Shown: positions 1 through 11,880 of the stretch, piece by piece
How the letters are laid out: every line of letters begins with the position of its first letter
Numbering within the stretch: position 1 is the stretch's first letter
Assembly (NCBI RefSeq): GCF_003589595.1
Contig: NW_020656077.1
Coordinates: forward strand, 10,009,106 to 10,073,105
Direction of reading: 5' to 3'
Origin: Hyposmocoma kahamanoa
Lineage: Eukaryota > Arthropoda > Insecta > Lepidoptera > Cosmopterigidae
DNA: 64,000 bases
Notes under the pieces: model-generated
Told to the model about the DNA's origin: nothing
Database searches by the model: none
The model's input: the letters and a program-made list of their open reading frames with translations, nothing else
Program-made: the position numbers and the translations under genes

Positions 1-198
1 AGTCGTCAATATTCATTGACGTCAGTATCATTATTCCTTACATTCTTTTAATAGCCTGTAGAAGAAACTTTAATAAACGTTTGCATTAATGTATGAGAAA
101 AATATCTGCCACAGCGCCTCAATCGGCAAAAGCACGATGCTCCCGCAAATGTGTTAAGGGAAGAGTGTGTATAAGGACGGATGGCGAAAGCTGATCCA

Positions 199-796
199 AA
201 ATCAACGAAGTGCCGTTCATGAACTTTGCTAGTATAGTTTTACGTTTTAGTTCATGCCTAGTTATTAATATATTTTTGTGTATTTTTAGAAGTCGGGAAT
301 AAAGAAATTGCAAAACAATGTATTTTAGAATAGATGCAAGAACAACGCAATTGATTCAGATCGTACCATAGCTTAGGTAACGTTCTTGTAAGTACGTCTC
401 ATTTATGATTGAATGTTTACATACCTAAAGTATTGGTTATTTTATAGTACACACATAAAACATTCAAGCTATAAAATACATAATCAAATAATCAATAAAA
501 TAATAATGACACAAAGTAAAAAATAAAACACTATGTGACAAAAATGTTTAGACAATATTTAAATGAGAGATACGAAAATCGGCAGAAGACCGTTTTGACA
601 AGAAGCCTCTTGCCAATGTCAATGCCACTTTGAGATTGAGAGCAGTGTGACCATTTGTGGTAGATTTATCCCATTTGGGCAGATTTAATTTTTATTCATA
701 TTCATTGCGGCAGAACATGTTAACGTTACATTAAATATGGCAGAGTTTTGGTAGATTTAGGAATATTCAGTAAGTTCTTTATTATTTTTTGGAACA
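199..796 (+). repeat. Dispersed repeat C, copy 1
   Basis: About 600 bp that match 23827-24336 in the same orientation with small indels throughout. Shared landmarks are the start AAAATCAACGAAG, a middle block TTTTATAGTACACACATAAA and the end GGAATATTCAGTAAGTTC. I see no coding frame and no clear inverted ends, so the class is unknown. Confidence 0.75.
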
Positions 797-1313
797 AGCT
801 GAAAACTTGTTGTTTTCTGCTACTACGAACAAACATCTAAAACGAAATACAGGACAATGTTATAAACATAACTTATATCAACTTTATAACCCCAGCTTGT
901 ACAGGCTGTACTCAATTAGCTTTTTTGATGCTATGATAATGAATCACAAGTATTGATAGGTCAAAAGTACTGGGTCACAAAATACATGGGATGTCGCCAT
1001 CCTTTAAAATAACTTTTTTGTTTTTATTATGTTTTTTTTACGTATATCTATCTATACCTAGTGATTAGTTTCCTTGACGTTCTATTCATAAAAAAGTTAC
1101 TAGAATTTTGCACAATAACATATTCAGGGTGCTGTAGCTACGGTAGATTTTTGCAGGTATCATGCGAAAAAGAACGGCTTCCTTGGTGCATAGAGTTAGT
1201 GGTAGCGACAACACCCTCCTGAGTATAATTGCAAATAAGGTCCAGGGTTCTTTTCACGAAAAAAATGTTATTTGTAATACTAACTCGGTTTTCAGTTGCT
1301 TTGTTGTTAACCT
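797..1313. other. No feature recognised
   Basis: AT-rich sequence. I see no open frame with coding character and no match to other repeats in the window. Confidence 0.5.
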
Positions 1314-1359
1314 CTATGGATGAATATTCCCAAATAAATATATTTGAATTTGAATTACT

Positions 1360-1794
1360 AAAAATTGTATGGTAGTGAGTGTTGGGTGTGGCAGAAAAAA
1401 CATGAAAGTAGGGTGAATGCTGTAGAAATGAGAGCGTTGCGCAATAGATACGGTATTAGTCTTAAAGATAGAATGCCGAACTGTATAATAGTAAGAGAGC
1501 GTTGTGGTGTGAAAGATGATGTAGTGACAAGGATGGAGAGAAAATGTAGAAAGAATTAATGGTAGATTGACGGCACAAATTTGTGGCGCTAATGTGGATA
1601 GAAGCGCAGGCGCGAAGGCGAACATTCTCAATCAGATTGAGTATGTCAAAAAAGGCCAGTTTAAAAGTACTAAGAATAAACGGGCATGTATGAAGAGATT
1701 GATGGGAGTGGAGGAGGTGAAGGAGGTTTCTCAGGAGCGTAGCAAGTGGAGGTCCATTGTCTCTGCCTACCCCGGTTGGAGACAGGCGTTATGA
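1360..1794 (+). pseudogene. LINE reverse-transcriptase 3' end, decayed
   Basis: Two consecutive open stretches (about 1365-1559 and 1567-1794), offset by a frameshift, read like the C-terminal end of an insect non-LTR retrotransposon polyprotein. The first has a YGSECWVWQKK start followed by VNAVEMRALR and ERCGVKDDVVTR. The second has QFKSTKNKRACMKRLM and ends near WRSIVSAYP. These strings are what I know from very common lepidopteran LINE proteins. The catalytic part of the reverse transcriptase is absent, so this is a 5'-truncated insertion, as usual for LINEs. A short TATG-type microsatellite follows the stop and is probably the 3' tail. It has no function now. A second, more decayed relative lies at 33985-34260. 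Family recognition is from memory; the clade is not assigned. Confidence 0.8.
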
Positions 1795-1799
1795 CATAT

Positions 1800-2362
1800 A
1801 TGTATGTATGTAATAAATCTGAACTAGAATTACGAATCTGCGGTAATTAACACCAAAAATCCACTAATTAATCCGCAATCGACACTTACCATATTTAACA
1901 CCCGTTAATTGACACTTACAAATAAGAAACGTGTTACTATGATGGAAAATGTTGTCTTAAATCTTGTTAGAAATAGATTTAAAAAAGATGTCGAACAGTG
2001 GTGCTTGTTTTTATTTTTAATTAATTAATTTAATTTGTAATTAATTGGCACTGGCGTCACCACCTTGCGTATCGGTGAACTCATGGGTATTTTTACACAA
2101 ATGACAATGAAACCCATTGGAAACGGCGGCTCTTAAATCTGGAAATTACCAAATGATTACGCCATTTTTGCAAAATTTCCTTTTTTGTTGTAATTTTGTT
2201 TCCTTACATACAAGAGTTTCACAAAATATTGTTTAATCACGTTCTGTAGCTTGGAATTGTACTGGAATTCGTCCTGTAATTTATTTTGAAATACTTAATA
2301 TAAAAAGGTGTGTTCAAAAGTCGTGTTTACTGCTGCTAAATTTATTTTTTTTTGTAGCAATA
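1800..2362. other. AT-rich intergenic stretch
   Basis: Contains a short imperfect tandem of AATTGACACTTAC near 1875-1925. I see nothing else. Confidence 0.4.
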
Positions 2363-2535
2363 GAGCTCCTTGTGAAAGGGTTCGTCCAGCGTACCTTACC
2401 TATTTCTGCTAAGCAGTAATGTCATTACTGTGTTCCGGTCTTGAACGATAAGCGTGCTGGTGATATTGCAGTCACATGGGACTTGTCAACTGATGTCTCA
2501 GGGTAACGGGCGCAGTGCAGTGTCAGTGGCGCTGC
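2363..2535 (+). repeat. Dispersed repeat B (plus orientation)
   Basis: Member of a repeat found at least seven times here. Its landmarks are GAGCTCCTTGTGAA, GTTCGTCCAG, an antisense-readable block around GCAGTAATGTCA, and CTCAGGGTAACGGGCGCAGT. Other copies are at 3168-3392, 5077-5938 (split), 28383-28645, 36576-36722, 43417-44297 (split by another element) and 55735-55898. It has no coding potential. The class is not determined; the even spread suggests a non-autonomous element. Confidence 0.7.
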
Positions 2536-3167
2536 AACTGTTATGAACAGGCTCAGGACTTGTTCGTCCCGTCACTTGATGTTATAAAAAATCACCATTG
2601 CTTTTCATTAGAAACCTCTAAATACAGATCGACAGGATGCAATAAAAATCTCATATTCGCCAAAACGGTGGACACGCCTTTTGATGATGATATTTGAGCT
2701 TTCATATTTCATCTGTCGTAATGAACCGGGGTCGAGCCCTAGCCATTAATTGGCGGACAATATGACTAAACGTTTACGGTCAGTTATTTAACACTCAAAA
2801 GGGATAAAAAAATTGTCCTTTGTACTGTGAAAAAGTATTCATGCTTTTTCGAATTTTTTGATAAAGAACGCATCATGCTTTCCGGGTCGCCGCCGCCAGC
2901 GCCCCTCTCCCCTTTCCGCTCGTTGCAATGTGTGCATATGGCTTGTGTGTGTTGTCATCCTGCGCCTGGGGGAGGAACCTTAACTAGATTGCAAATATAT
3001 TACAAAATACCATTGCGCTCTAGGGCCGGGTCTACACAACCCTCTTCATTACAAATAGAGATAGTACGTGAATCGGCACCAAAACGCTAAAATTATACGC
3101 TAAATAACGTATATCCCTGGTTTGTTTTATAAACTAGGGAACCTTTTTATATGATACCAATATGACA

Positions 3168-3392
3168 CAGAGCTTTAAATCGCAAAAATCTGAGGGACAC
3201 TGCCACTGCGCCTGTCACCCCAGAACATGAGTTGACAGTCTCATTTGGGAAATGAAACTGTTTTTCCAGCACCTTTACCCTTCAAAACCGAAACACAGGA
3301 ATGCCCACATTAGTGCTTGGCGGCAGAAATAGGTAAGGTGGCAGTACTTCCCTGGACGAACCCATTCACAAGGAGCTCTACTGCTATTAAAC
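3168..3392 (-). repeat. Dispersed repeat B (minus orientation)
   Basis: Reverse-oriented copy running from AGAGCTTTAAATCGCAAAAA through CTTGGCGGCAGAAATAGGTA to the AAGGAGCTCTACTGCT end. It preserves the CTTTAAATCG stretch that is the empty target site of the piggyBac-like insertion at 43508. Confidence 0.7.
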
Positions 3393-5076
3393 ATCAAACC
3401 TCAACAAGCAAAGGCAATAGGTAATTAAAATAAGTCTGTAGATGACCTGAAACTTTAACAAGGAACATTCCAATTTTTCATCAATATTCCAGTTGTTGGC
3501 GTAGTCCTAGAATAGCCCTTGCAATAGCGTTTATGGTATATCCGCCACACTGTGAAAGCGAATTTTAGTATTCCAAAACCTCGCCGGCTATTTTCTAAAA
3601 AACGAATACGAAGCCCTTGGACATCGGAATAAAAGGCTACACTATTGTAACAGATGTACCTAACCGCTTGCATCCCACTTTCCCTCTATATTGAAACCCG
3701 GAAAACCCCCCAGCTTACCTATTTACCTTTGTCAGAGCATACCAGCGGCAGGCTCCCTGCGTCTGTTATTAAATGTCGCGTATATTGATGGATGTATCAA
3801 TCGGCTTTGATGTTCTTACGATCGGTTTTGTTGATTTAAATCTGTAAAAACTTATTAAAGTATTGGCACTATATTATTTTATAATCAAAGATACAATTGA
3901 TCTGTTGTAAATGTGCACTTTTTAAATAAACCATATTGTTTTTTACGTTTAATATATATTAATTGTTCCGTCTATTTGAATTGATCTACGGATAAATTAT
4001 AAATGAACTGCGTTCAAGGTAATACTGTCATTTTGTTTAAGCATACTGAATGAATATTTGATAGTCGAAAATAATGTTTGATTCTCATTTTTCATATAGG
4101 TCAAATCTTGGTTGCGCCCTCCATTTAGTAGATTAGGTTAGTTAGTATGTGAAAAAGCAGAAAACCGAGTGTCCTAGCGTTTCCGAACATGGTTCCAGAT
4201 TTTTTTAATGCTCTTTTGCTTAGTTTTGAAGCTCAATATGAAACTATCAAAGTTGATTTATTCAAATCTAACATTGCTCAGAACAGATTACAATGTAAAT
4301 TGATTTAAATTACTTATGTCTCATACAAAAATGATCAATCATTACAAAAGATGACCGTTTATCATTCAAATACATGCCTAGAGTTTTTATCTTTTATGGT
4401 TTAAAAAATATTTACCCTTAAATTCATAAGTGCCTGTCATTAAAAATCTTAGGTACGACTAGCAAGGCATAGGCATAGGCACTTTTTGGCGTTCAGCTAG
4501 TGTTCTACTCGGAACCTCTCTCGGACTTCTTTGTAAGAGTCATAGACGAGAATGGTCATGACATTCTGTTCGAAGACTTTGACTTTAAGATGTAGGGATA
4601 TTTTGCCACGTATGTTTTATAAATATGTGTGTAGTTCTTGGGTTTTCGCGATTGTTACACATAGGAAATGAACCTCAGCCAACCGTGACCATGGGATCTG
4701 TAAAAGTGTGTTTGAAAAAACATATATACGCGATTTAAATCCGGAAAAATAGTTTCATTTCCTACGTGTATATTGTTATAATATTTACTATTAAATTCTA
4801 AAATATAATATAATAATAATTTCTTTTATTTGTTTTTTATGTTCTTAACGTTATGATGTGATATGAACTCGTTTTGAAGACATAATAATAGTTAATTTTG
4901 TTAAAAAATAATATTATATAATATAATATTATTTTTATAATTTAAAACTCAAATTCAAGAAGTACCGGGAATACCTGAGGTATTGAGGTGAGCCCAGCAC
5001 AGGGAAACAAAATCTTAGGAACCGGCTCTTCAAGCCCTACTTGTAACCATTGAGTAGATACCTTTTTTTTGAAGTA
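3393..5076. other. AT-rich intergenic stretch
   Basis: No coding frame is supported. A near-perfect AT palindrome of about 33 bp lies at 4904-4936 within a long TA-rich run. A tandem GGCATA motif occurs near 4465. Otherwise nothing is recognised. Confidence 0.4.
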
Positions 5077-5938
5077 GTAGAGCTCCTTGTAAAAGAATTC
5101 GTTCTGGGAAGTACTGCCACCTTACCTACTTCTGCCGCGTATAGCAAAAATTCTAACGCGAATCTGTTATCTATAATTCTACTAATATAATCCTAATAAT
5201 TGCACATGTTCATTAGATATTTATATCGATATAATATTATAGTTTTCGTTAATTCACTAACTAGAATAACATTGAAGATCAATTTAAAAAATATATATTA
5301 AAAGCACTTAAAATGTCATAATTTGGACAGCTACTTTTAAATGAGGTAACCAAGGTATTTGGAATAACGTACAATATACAATATAGCGCAATACAAATTA
5401 AATATTCGAGACCTTTGTCTACTTGCTCACGAAGTTACGGCGTCTCATTATATTGATATAATAAATCTGTATTATGTGTTACTTACTCTGCATTAAATAA
5501 ATGAAGAAAACAATAACTGAATTAGTCTCGGACAAGTATTTTTTAAAAAAAAAGGAAAAAGAAAGAAACTCCTTTCTTTATCACGTATAAATGACAATGA
5601 ACAGCCGTACACAGCCATTTCAATTCACAATCATAAATAGTAACATTTTTACAAGTAACAAGTTTTATATTAACGTACAGGTTTCGTAATGAATAAATGA
5701 AAACTATATTCAAATATCAAAGCCGTCTTAGCGCGAAAACTGCTCGCCGACCGACAGCGTTATTGCCGTTCGGTCAATGTGACCGTTAATGTGCGGGGTA
5801 TGGTGCGGTATCTAAAGCTAGGGAGGGGCGGAGTGGGTCTGTTCTCGTTACTTTTCTGTTCTCTGGGGATATTACGGGCACATGAGACTTATCAACTTCT
5901 GTCCCCGGGTGACGGGCGAAGTGACAGTGCCGCACTTT
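5077..5938 (+). repeat. Dispersed repeat B, two separated halves
   Basis: The 5' part of repeat B is at 5077-5150 and the 3' part at 5866-5938, in the same orientation. About 715 bp of unrelated AT-rich DNA lies between them. This may be one copy split by an insertion. I could not define the ends of the intervening DNA. Confidence 0.5.
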
Positions 5939-7119
5939 TTTCATAAAAACAAATTCTCCTAAAAGTTCTTCTGTTATCCTCCTCCTGATTGTGTCCTTTA
6001 TTACGTTATTATATTGTATATATTATAAATAACATGAATTTGAATTTTTTAATTTTTTTTTTGGTATGCAAATCAATCATTGTTTTTATTAAATATTTAT
6101 TCGATAGGTCGTTTTTAAAAAGTGCCACGTTAAAAGGGCATGTACGAATAGATTGGTATGAGTGGAGAAGGCGAAAGACGTTTAAAGAGCGTAGAAGAGT
6201 AGAACACAAAACTATTCAACTTCATAATCTTGTTGAACTCTATAACTTTGACTTTATGTTGTGTACATGAAAGTCCTTTTTCTGAATGTGTTTTGTCAAA
6301 AGGCTTATTTCACGTCTCAATGTAATAAAGTGACTTTGTATCAAGAGCCACCCATCAACCCCCGCTCCCCTCTCACGTTTAGCGAACAGTTTCAAATGTA
6401 TCCTCCGCTCTGTTATATGATGCGTAGGCTGCTCGCTGCAGACTGGGCAACACGGAACTAGAAATCTAGAAGTCACCACCCGATAAACATTACTTGACGC
6501 TGAAAAAATAAATATATTGGTGTAAGTAAATGTAGGCATAATCACCGCACTCTTCACGATTTGTAGCACAGAATCAAACTTTTTCCTTTCAAGTACAATT
6601 TTTATGAATATATGATATACATGCTTTTCTAAAAAAAAAAAAAAAACTACAGCTTCAGTCGTTGTTAGCACGTTTGAGAGATAAGGTTTCCGGTTGTAGC
6701 TACGCCTAGAGTTCTCACTACAATATAGCAATTCATATTCAAATTAAAAAATAAGTTTGAATTTCGAAATTTTAATTCAGCTTTGAGAGCATAGTCGAAC
6801 ATTTTTTGGTCACGTACAAAATGCAGTATCTTGATAGAAAATTCTTCTAAATGGTGATGGTTACAAATGATAATCCTAATAATAAACAGTTCTTGTCCTT
6901 ATTGGAAAAGTAATTTTGAGGAGATTGACAAAGTAAAATAAAAAAAAATTACGTACGAGGTAATATAATGTTTTCAAACTCAATTTCGTCGTGTGTCATA
7001 TTTGGCACCAGGAATACGTATATGGCCGTGTACGTTATTTAAAAAATATGTACTTTTCGATATCTCCTGAATATTGAGGTCGCTATATTGTGACTCTTGT
7101 CTTAGTGACGTCATATTTC
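5939..7119. other. Intergenic stretch without supported genes
   Basis: Several open frames cross this region on both strands. They are rich in homopolymers and lack any recognisable domain. No repeats of the families described here were found. Confidence 0.4.
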
Positions 7120-7414
7120 GTGTAGCTTCCAGTGTAGGCTATAATTCCGTGAGTGCATAGGTAGTGGACGCTTCGCCCCGCCGCTGCAGCGCCTGCCGCC
7201 GCCCGTACCGCCCCGGGTCGCCTGCGCCCCGCACAGTCCACTCCAGGCACTCCCGACGGACGCCGCGCATCTGTCGGACGTCGGTATCTTTGTCACTTTA
7301 AAGAAAAAAATAAAGTTACTCCGAACGCTTCCGAAATTCGGTCGGAATATTAATTAATCCTTTGATTAATATTCTTTAACGATGATTATTCCGCGCGGTC
7401 TCTTCCAGTACACC
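7120..7414 (+). promoter_or_regulatory. CpG-rich candidate promoter and 5' UTR
   Basis: The segment 7150-7290 is sharply richer in G, C and CpG than the AT-rich DNA around it. It is followed by a moderately AT-rich leader that ends in the context CACCATGG at 7411-7418. Such islands are unusual in this window and are typical of insect housekeeping promoters. It lies on the same strand as, and 38 kb upstream of, the first visible Ras exon. No TATA box or initiator is claimed. This is inference from composition and context only. Confidence 0.4.
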
Positions 7415-7432
7415 ATGGACAGCCGAAAGCCG
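7415..7432 (+). CDS. Possible first coding exon (MDSRKP)
   Basis: A start codon in a strong CACCATGG context opens an 18-nt coding piece reading MDSRKP. It runs into a GTTTGT splice-donor-like sequence at 7433 and ends in phase 0. The frame continues only as AT-rich DNA, so splicing is the natural reading. It could be the 5' exon of the Ras-type gene whose later exons are at 45998 and 57421. Some R-Ras family proteins carry a short N-terminal extension before the P-loop. However, the linking P-loop exon was not found, so the assignment is a guess. The donor GTTTGT is acceptable but not strong. Confidence 0.3.
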
Positions 7433-8295
7433 GTTTGTATATTTTTTATTAACTTGTTTTTTTTCTTATTTTGCAAACCTATTTTAATTTACTTTCATTT
7501 GTTTAATTGTCTTTAAAATATATTTTATGTTATTTGATATTACGCAAGAATGTATTTTATGTTGTTTTTATATTTTAATTTTTATATATCTGATATGAAA
7601 TTTGTATTTATCAGTTATTTTTCAATTAATTATTGAAATAAATAAATACCTAATACCTACCTGGATGATGACGCGCCACTACTAAATGAAGAATTTAATA
7701 TTACGCCTAAAGTACTATTTAATGTATAAACATTTGTATTTGTATTTCAAAACCAAAGGAAATCTTTACAAAATTTGGAACATTTGACACAAAACTGTAA
7801 CAATTTCCAAAGCTGTTTGTTTTCAAAAACAAACTGACAAATATTTGCCACCGGCGGATATGCCTTTCTAAAGCATTTTTGAAAGCACGTCAAAGTAAAT
7901 GCGGGGTCAATTCTATCCGTTGCAAACGTTCCAAAAAATCCTCTTGTAGCCGGGAATCGACCCAGCTAGAATTGCTAGAAAATGCCTCTGTAACATACAA
8001 ATCCCTGTAATAAAGCCGAGGCTGTCAGCGCTCCAAGTATGGAGCGTCGCGCCGCCGCCGGTCGATCAGTTCCTGCACGAGGTGACGGTGCAGTCCCGCT
8101 CGCGTTTATCGATACTTTATTAAAAAAAGAGTTTCACCTCGCTATACAACCTCCCGTTTGTTTATATAACAAGTCCAATTGCTTCTATTCAGAAGACAGT
8201 TTGCTCGGCCTTTTTTTCACATGACATACTGGTGTCAAGTTTACGTACGCAACATATAAAAGTATACATTAAATGTCCAATATTGAACCGTAGTG
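7433..8295. other. AT-rich stretch, probably intronic
   Basis: No genes or known repeats. A small GC-rich patch lies at 8038-8100. It is open but short and unrecognised. Confidence 0.3.
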
Positions 8296-8970
8296 GAAAA
8301 CACTCCAACCGAAATGTTAAGAGTCTATACAACCTCTAATGGCTTTGGTTGATTCTGCATAACAGTGAGAGTGTTGAATCAACCCTTTGGAAAAAATGTA
8401 TAGTAAAATTGAAGATGTACACTGATAACATTGACTTACATATAAATGGACGACGGGTCTAATAGAAAAACCACGAAAAAAATGTCCCAAGTCAACCTAT
8501 TTAGACGTAGAGACATGTAAAGGAATATGAAAAATCTAAAACGTTGAATTTAAATTGTAATGTCATCGCAGTACTGTCTAACTTTGCTTGCTTCGCTGTC
8601 AGTCGAACAAGCGAAGACTAAAGCGTGAATGACGCTCTGTATACGATTTTAACGCCCTATAAGTCCGGACACTTTTTAGCGCGGACCCGACGTCCATATA
8701 ATTGTAAGTCTATGACTGATAATGAAAATTTTCACGATAGAAAAAGAACACAAACTAAATTGGAAACCATTTTTTTTTTCTCGTATCATCTGAAATAAAT
8801 AGGACACGTAACGTATACGATACACATTTTTCAAATGGCGTTAAATTTGGTTTGTAGAAAATAGATTCTGAAAGCCAGCGACCCTGCCGCTCGACCCGCG
8901 CAATAGGTCCGATTCAGTACGGGAAAAATGTGAATTCGAGCTGTGACAGTATAAGCTCTTAAATAAACGG
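8296..8970 (+). repeat. Dispersed repeat D, copy 1 (carries MITE-1a)
   Basis: Shares landmarks with 25195-25590 and 40583-42460: GCATAACAGTGA, GGAAAAAATGTATAGTA, ACGATAGAAAAAGAACAC, GTATACGATACACATTTTT and CCTGCCGCTCGACC. A 286-bp MITE is inserted at 8429. The homologous position in the 40583 copy (near 40913) lacks it and shows a single ACTGATA target. Class unknown, no coding frame. Confidence 0.65.
8429..8714 (+). mobile_element. MITE-1 copy a (8-bp TSD)
   Basis: A 286-bp non-autonomous DNA transposon. It starts CATTGACTTACA and ends with the inverted counterpart of that sequence. The imperfect terminal inverted repeats run about 30 bp and include GGACGACGGGTC/GGACGTCGGGTC. The direct repeat ACTGATAA flanks it at 8421-8428 and 8715-8722. 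Four copies in this window all have 8-bp duplications. That fits hAT or P superfamily transposases, but no transposase is encoded here. Confidence 0.9.
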
Positions 8971-9088
8971 CTTGAAAAAAATTCAAGATGTAAATTAGAA
9001 ACGGTGGTACGTGGTAAATACAGACAACGAGGTACACAAAACCGATGAAAAAGGAAGTATATAATCTCAGTACAGAGTACTAAAAAGA

Positions 9089-9533
9089 ACCGACCTCAAA
9101 AGTATGTGGAATTACAGCTATTTGCCAAGTTTTATTGGAATTTACCGGAAAGTGCGCAAACCCGGATTCATCCCCTAGTTCGCCACTATACGGGACTTGA
9201 CACTGGTGATAATAAAAATCGGTTCTCACTACTCAAAGTATATTGAGAGAAAAACGCCTTGAATTGGAGAAATAGCAAAATCAACCATTAAAATAATTGC
9301 TCCTAAATTAAAGTTAGGCGCTATTTATAAAAATGAATCTTCATGCGTGAACAGCCACCTCTAAGGGTGATTTTCTTCAAAATTAAATGGGACCACTATG
9401 GAGGTACCCTCTTTCCAACAGAAAATGAATCATGGAAATCGGTTCACAAATACCGGAGTTATCGCGTAACATACATACAAAAAAAAACATACAGTCGAAT
9501 CGAGAACCTCCTCCTTTTTTGAAGTTGGTTAAA
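9089..9533 (+). repeat. Repeat A, copy 1
   Basis: A repeat of about 450 bp that starts ACCGACCTCAAAAG and ends TTTTTTGAAGTTGGTTAAAA, i.e. imperfect inverted ends of about 15 bp. Internal landmarks are GTGCGCAAACCCGGATTCAT, GGGACTTGACACTGG, AGGCGCTATTTATAAAAATG and GAGTTATCGCGTAACATA. Eight copies occur in the window. The inverted ends suggest a non-autonomous DNA transposon, and the motif set is one I associate with Lepidoptera. No coding sequence. Confidence 0.75.
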
Positions 9534-9535
9534 AA

Positions 9536-9922
9536 ACCGACCTCAAAAGTACCGGAAAGTGCGCAACCCCGGATTCATCCCCTAGTTCGCCACTATACGG
9601 GACTTGACACAGGAGATAATAAAATCGGTTCTCACTACTCAAAGTATATTGAGGGATAAAAACGCCTTGAATTGGAGAATAGCAAAATTAACCATTAAAA
9701 TAATTGCTCCTTGTAATAAAATTTAGGCGCTATTTATAAAAATGAATCTTCATGTCACCCTCAGAGGTAGATGATTTTCTTCAAAATTAAATTTAAACGG
9801 ACCACTATGGAGGTGCTCTCGTTCCAAAAAAAAAGAATCATCAACATCGGTTCACAATCGCGTAATATACATAAAAAAACTGTCGAATTGATAACCTGCC
9901 TTTTTTTGAAGCTACATCTCGG
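9536..9922 (+). repeat. Repeat A, copy 2, abutting copy 1
   Basis: Begins directly where copy 1 ends, in the same orientation, sharing the A run at 9531-9536. Its 3' end is eroded (TTTTTTTGAAGCT near 9918) and internal deletions shorten it. The head-to-tail join may be a tandem insertion or a recombination product. Confidence 0.7.
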
Positions 9923-10821
9923 AAAATTGTCGTTATAGAAAATGGCGATATATCAGTAACGAACTATTAGACTGGGCTTCTCACGCCGATTCTCAGAGCT
10001 GACGGTCGGCGGAGTAAAATGACAGTTTATTGCCCAAAAGTGCTACCCGCTTGTAAGCAACTAGTGATTGCAGTCGATAAATATTCTATCGACTGTCGAC
10101 TGAACATTGGTAGAGGTCATGCAATAAATCGCAGAACTTGTTTCATTTAAATCATCATCAGCCCTTTATTCGTCCAACTGCTGAGCACAGGTACATTTAA
10201 ATTGTCAATTGTTGCAAGTTCATAACTACACGCACTACATTTAGAGTTGTGAGCTATTAAAAATATAAAGAGGAGACATATTTTAAAGTTTTACACTTTA
10301 ATTCCATATCAATAGTCAAGTTCAACCTGTTCTTTATCAAAATGAATATGAATAAAAATTGATTGACTTCTTTCATAATTTATCGATAAAACTGTCGACA
10401 ACAACTACATGACTAAAAAGTTATAAAAACTGCCATCCTGGCAAATGTCATTTTGCTCCGTCTTCAAAAAAGACACGATGGTCAGCGCCGAGTGATCAAC
10501 ACAACACTAAACAGTCACCTCGAGTTGTTGATCATTTCGAAGTACAGATTCAAACAATCCCAGGCATAATGTTAATGAAAAATATGTAAGAAGAGTGCGA
10601 CGGCGATATCTTCCTGGATTTGTTGCGCGCGTCTCTGTTTTTGTATAATAAATCAGATGCGTCCGACAAGTATTTTCTTTTTCGTACTTCGTCGATCACT
10701 CATCCGGTGTCAATTTCGCGACTAGTTATGATTGTACTTGTAGTGAAACGAAAACGCTCACGCTGTGGAGGTGCGTCGGCGCCGAGTTCTTAGCGGCCGC
10801 GAACGGTTGCGCACACGGTAC
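9923..10821. other. Intergenic stretch
   Basis: No supported genes. A GC-richer patch at 10760-10830 precedes repeat E and may belong to it. Confidence 0.35.
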
Positions 10822-11425
10822 AATAACTACAGTAGAACTGCTTAGTTTGCGTGGTACGTGTGCCAACAGATCACCTAGTTCCGCAAACTTGAATTCAGTC
10901 CGCCATTTTCGCTTTGTGTGTTATGGCCTTGTCAATTATCTCGCGCAAACCCCGAAAATCGTAAAAAATACCTTATTTCGCCATTTTGAAATGCAAAAAT
11001 GATTGTCGCACTTGTAATATTATCTAAGATGGTGTTTCGTATCGTTAAGTCTTATTTTATTTGATTGTAATGAATTTTCAATTTTCTGTTTATCGTAACA
11101 TTTTTTTGTTACAAGAAACAAAAGTAAACCTATATACCCCTGCCATACGGTCGCTTCTTTTTTGGAGAATTAAACAAACATCTCGAATTCCACGTCGTTC
11201 AGTTATTAACCGCTAGATGGCAACACATTGATTGTTGATTGAAATTTTAATATAAAATCAAAACGTAATTTGCAATAATCGGTATTAATGGTATCAAACT
11301 TTCAACGATTTACCAACAGGACAAAGTTTAAATTATATTAACAGTCGAGAATTTGTTATTTCATTTTAAATTTGAAACTACGACCAATCATTATCAAGAT
11401 TTCATAGTGTTTCAAAGTATAAATA
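10822..11425 (+). repeat. Dispersed repeat E, copy 1
   Basis: Matches 31362-31900 in the same orientation. Landmarks are TACAGTAGAA, CGCCATTTTCGCT, TGTTACAAG, ACCGCTAGATGGCA and GATTGAAATTT. Its 3' half is also repeated in inverted orientation at 11560-11870, which makes a long palindrome. Class unknown. Confidence 0.6.
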
Positions 11426-11880
11426 TGTGAGATTAGGCGACTGCGGTTATGACAGTAGGCGAGTCTTAAGGCACTTCAATTTTATTTTCATCCATTGTTG
11501 CGCACGCGCATGGCCACGGAAGAAAGAAACAGTAGAAGTGCCTTCATTTACTCGTACTACCAGAGCCGCAGTCGCCAAAACTCAAACATTCATGATTTTA
11601 AGCACTATGAAATCTTGATACTTATTATTATTGATCGTAGTTTTAAATTTAAAACGAAGCAGCAAGTTCTGGACTGTTAATCTAATTTAAACTTTGCCCT
11701 GTTGGCATATCGTTGGAAAGTTCCATCCATCTTATTGCAAGTTACGACGTTTTGATATTTATACATAGAAATTTCAATCAATGTGCTGCTATCTAGCGGT
11801 CAGTCGCTGAACGACGACGAACAATTATCCACTTCGAGTAGCGCGGAAAATTCTGCCGTCCGCTAAGTAAAACGTGGCTA
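11190..11880. repeat. Long imperfect palindrome built from repeat E
   Basis: Left-arm landmarks ACCGCTAGATGGCAACA, CAACAGGACAAAGTTTAAAT and ATCAAGATTTCATAGTG reappear reversed and complemented in the right arm (CACTATGAAATCTTGAT at 11605, AACTTTGCCCTGTTGGC at 11692, GCTATCTAGCGGTC at 11787). The inner pair TAGGCGACTGCGG/CCGCAGTCGCC brackets a centre near 11500. Arms are roughly 340 bp with mismatches. It could fold into a long hairpin RNA if transcribed. Confidence 0.75.

Noticed and set aside
6240..6731. 163-codon minus-strand open frame
   Set aside because: It runs through homopolymers (a poly-F stretch from an A run) and shows no domain or conservation signal; overlapping frames on the other strand are equally open.
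7111..7296. 61-codon minus-strand frame
   Set aside because: It is antisense to the CpG-rich leader; GC-rich DNA simply lacks stops.
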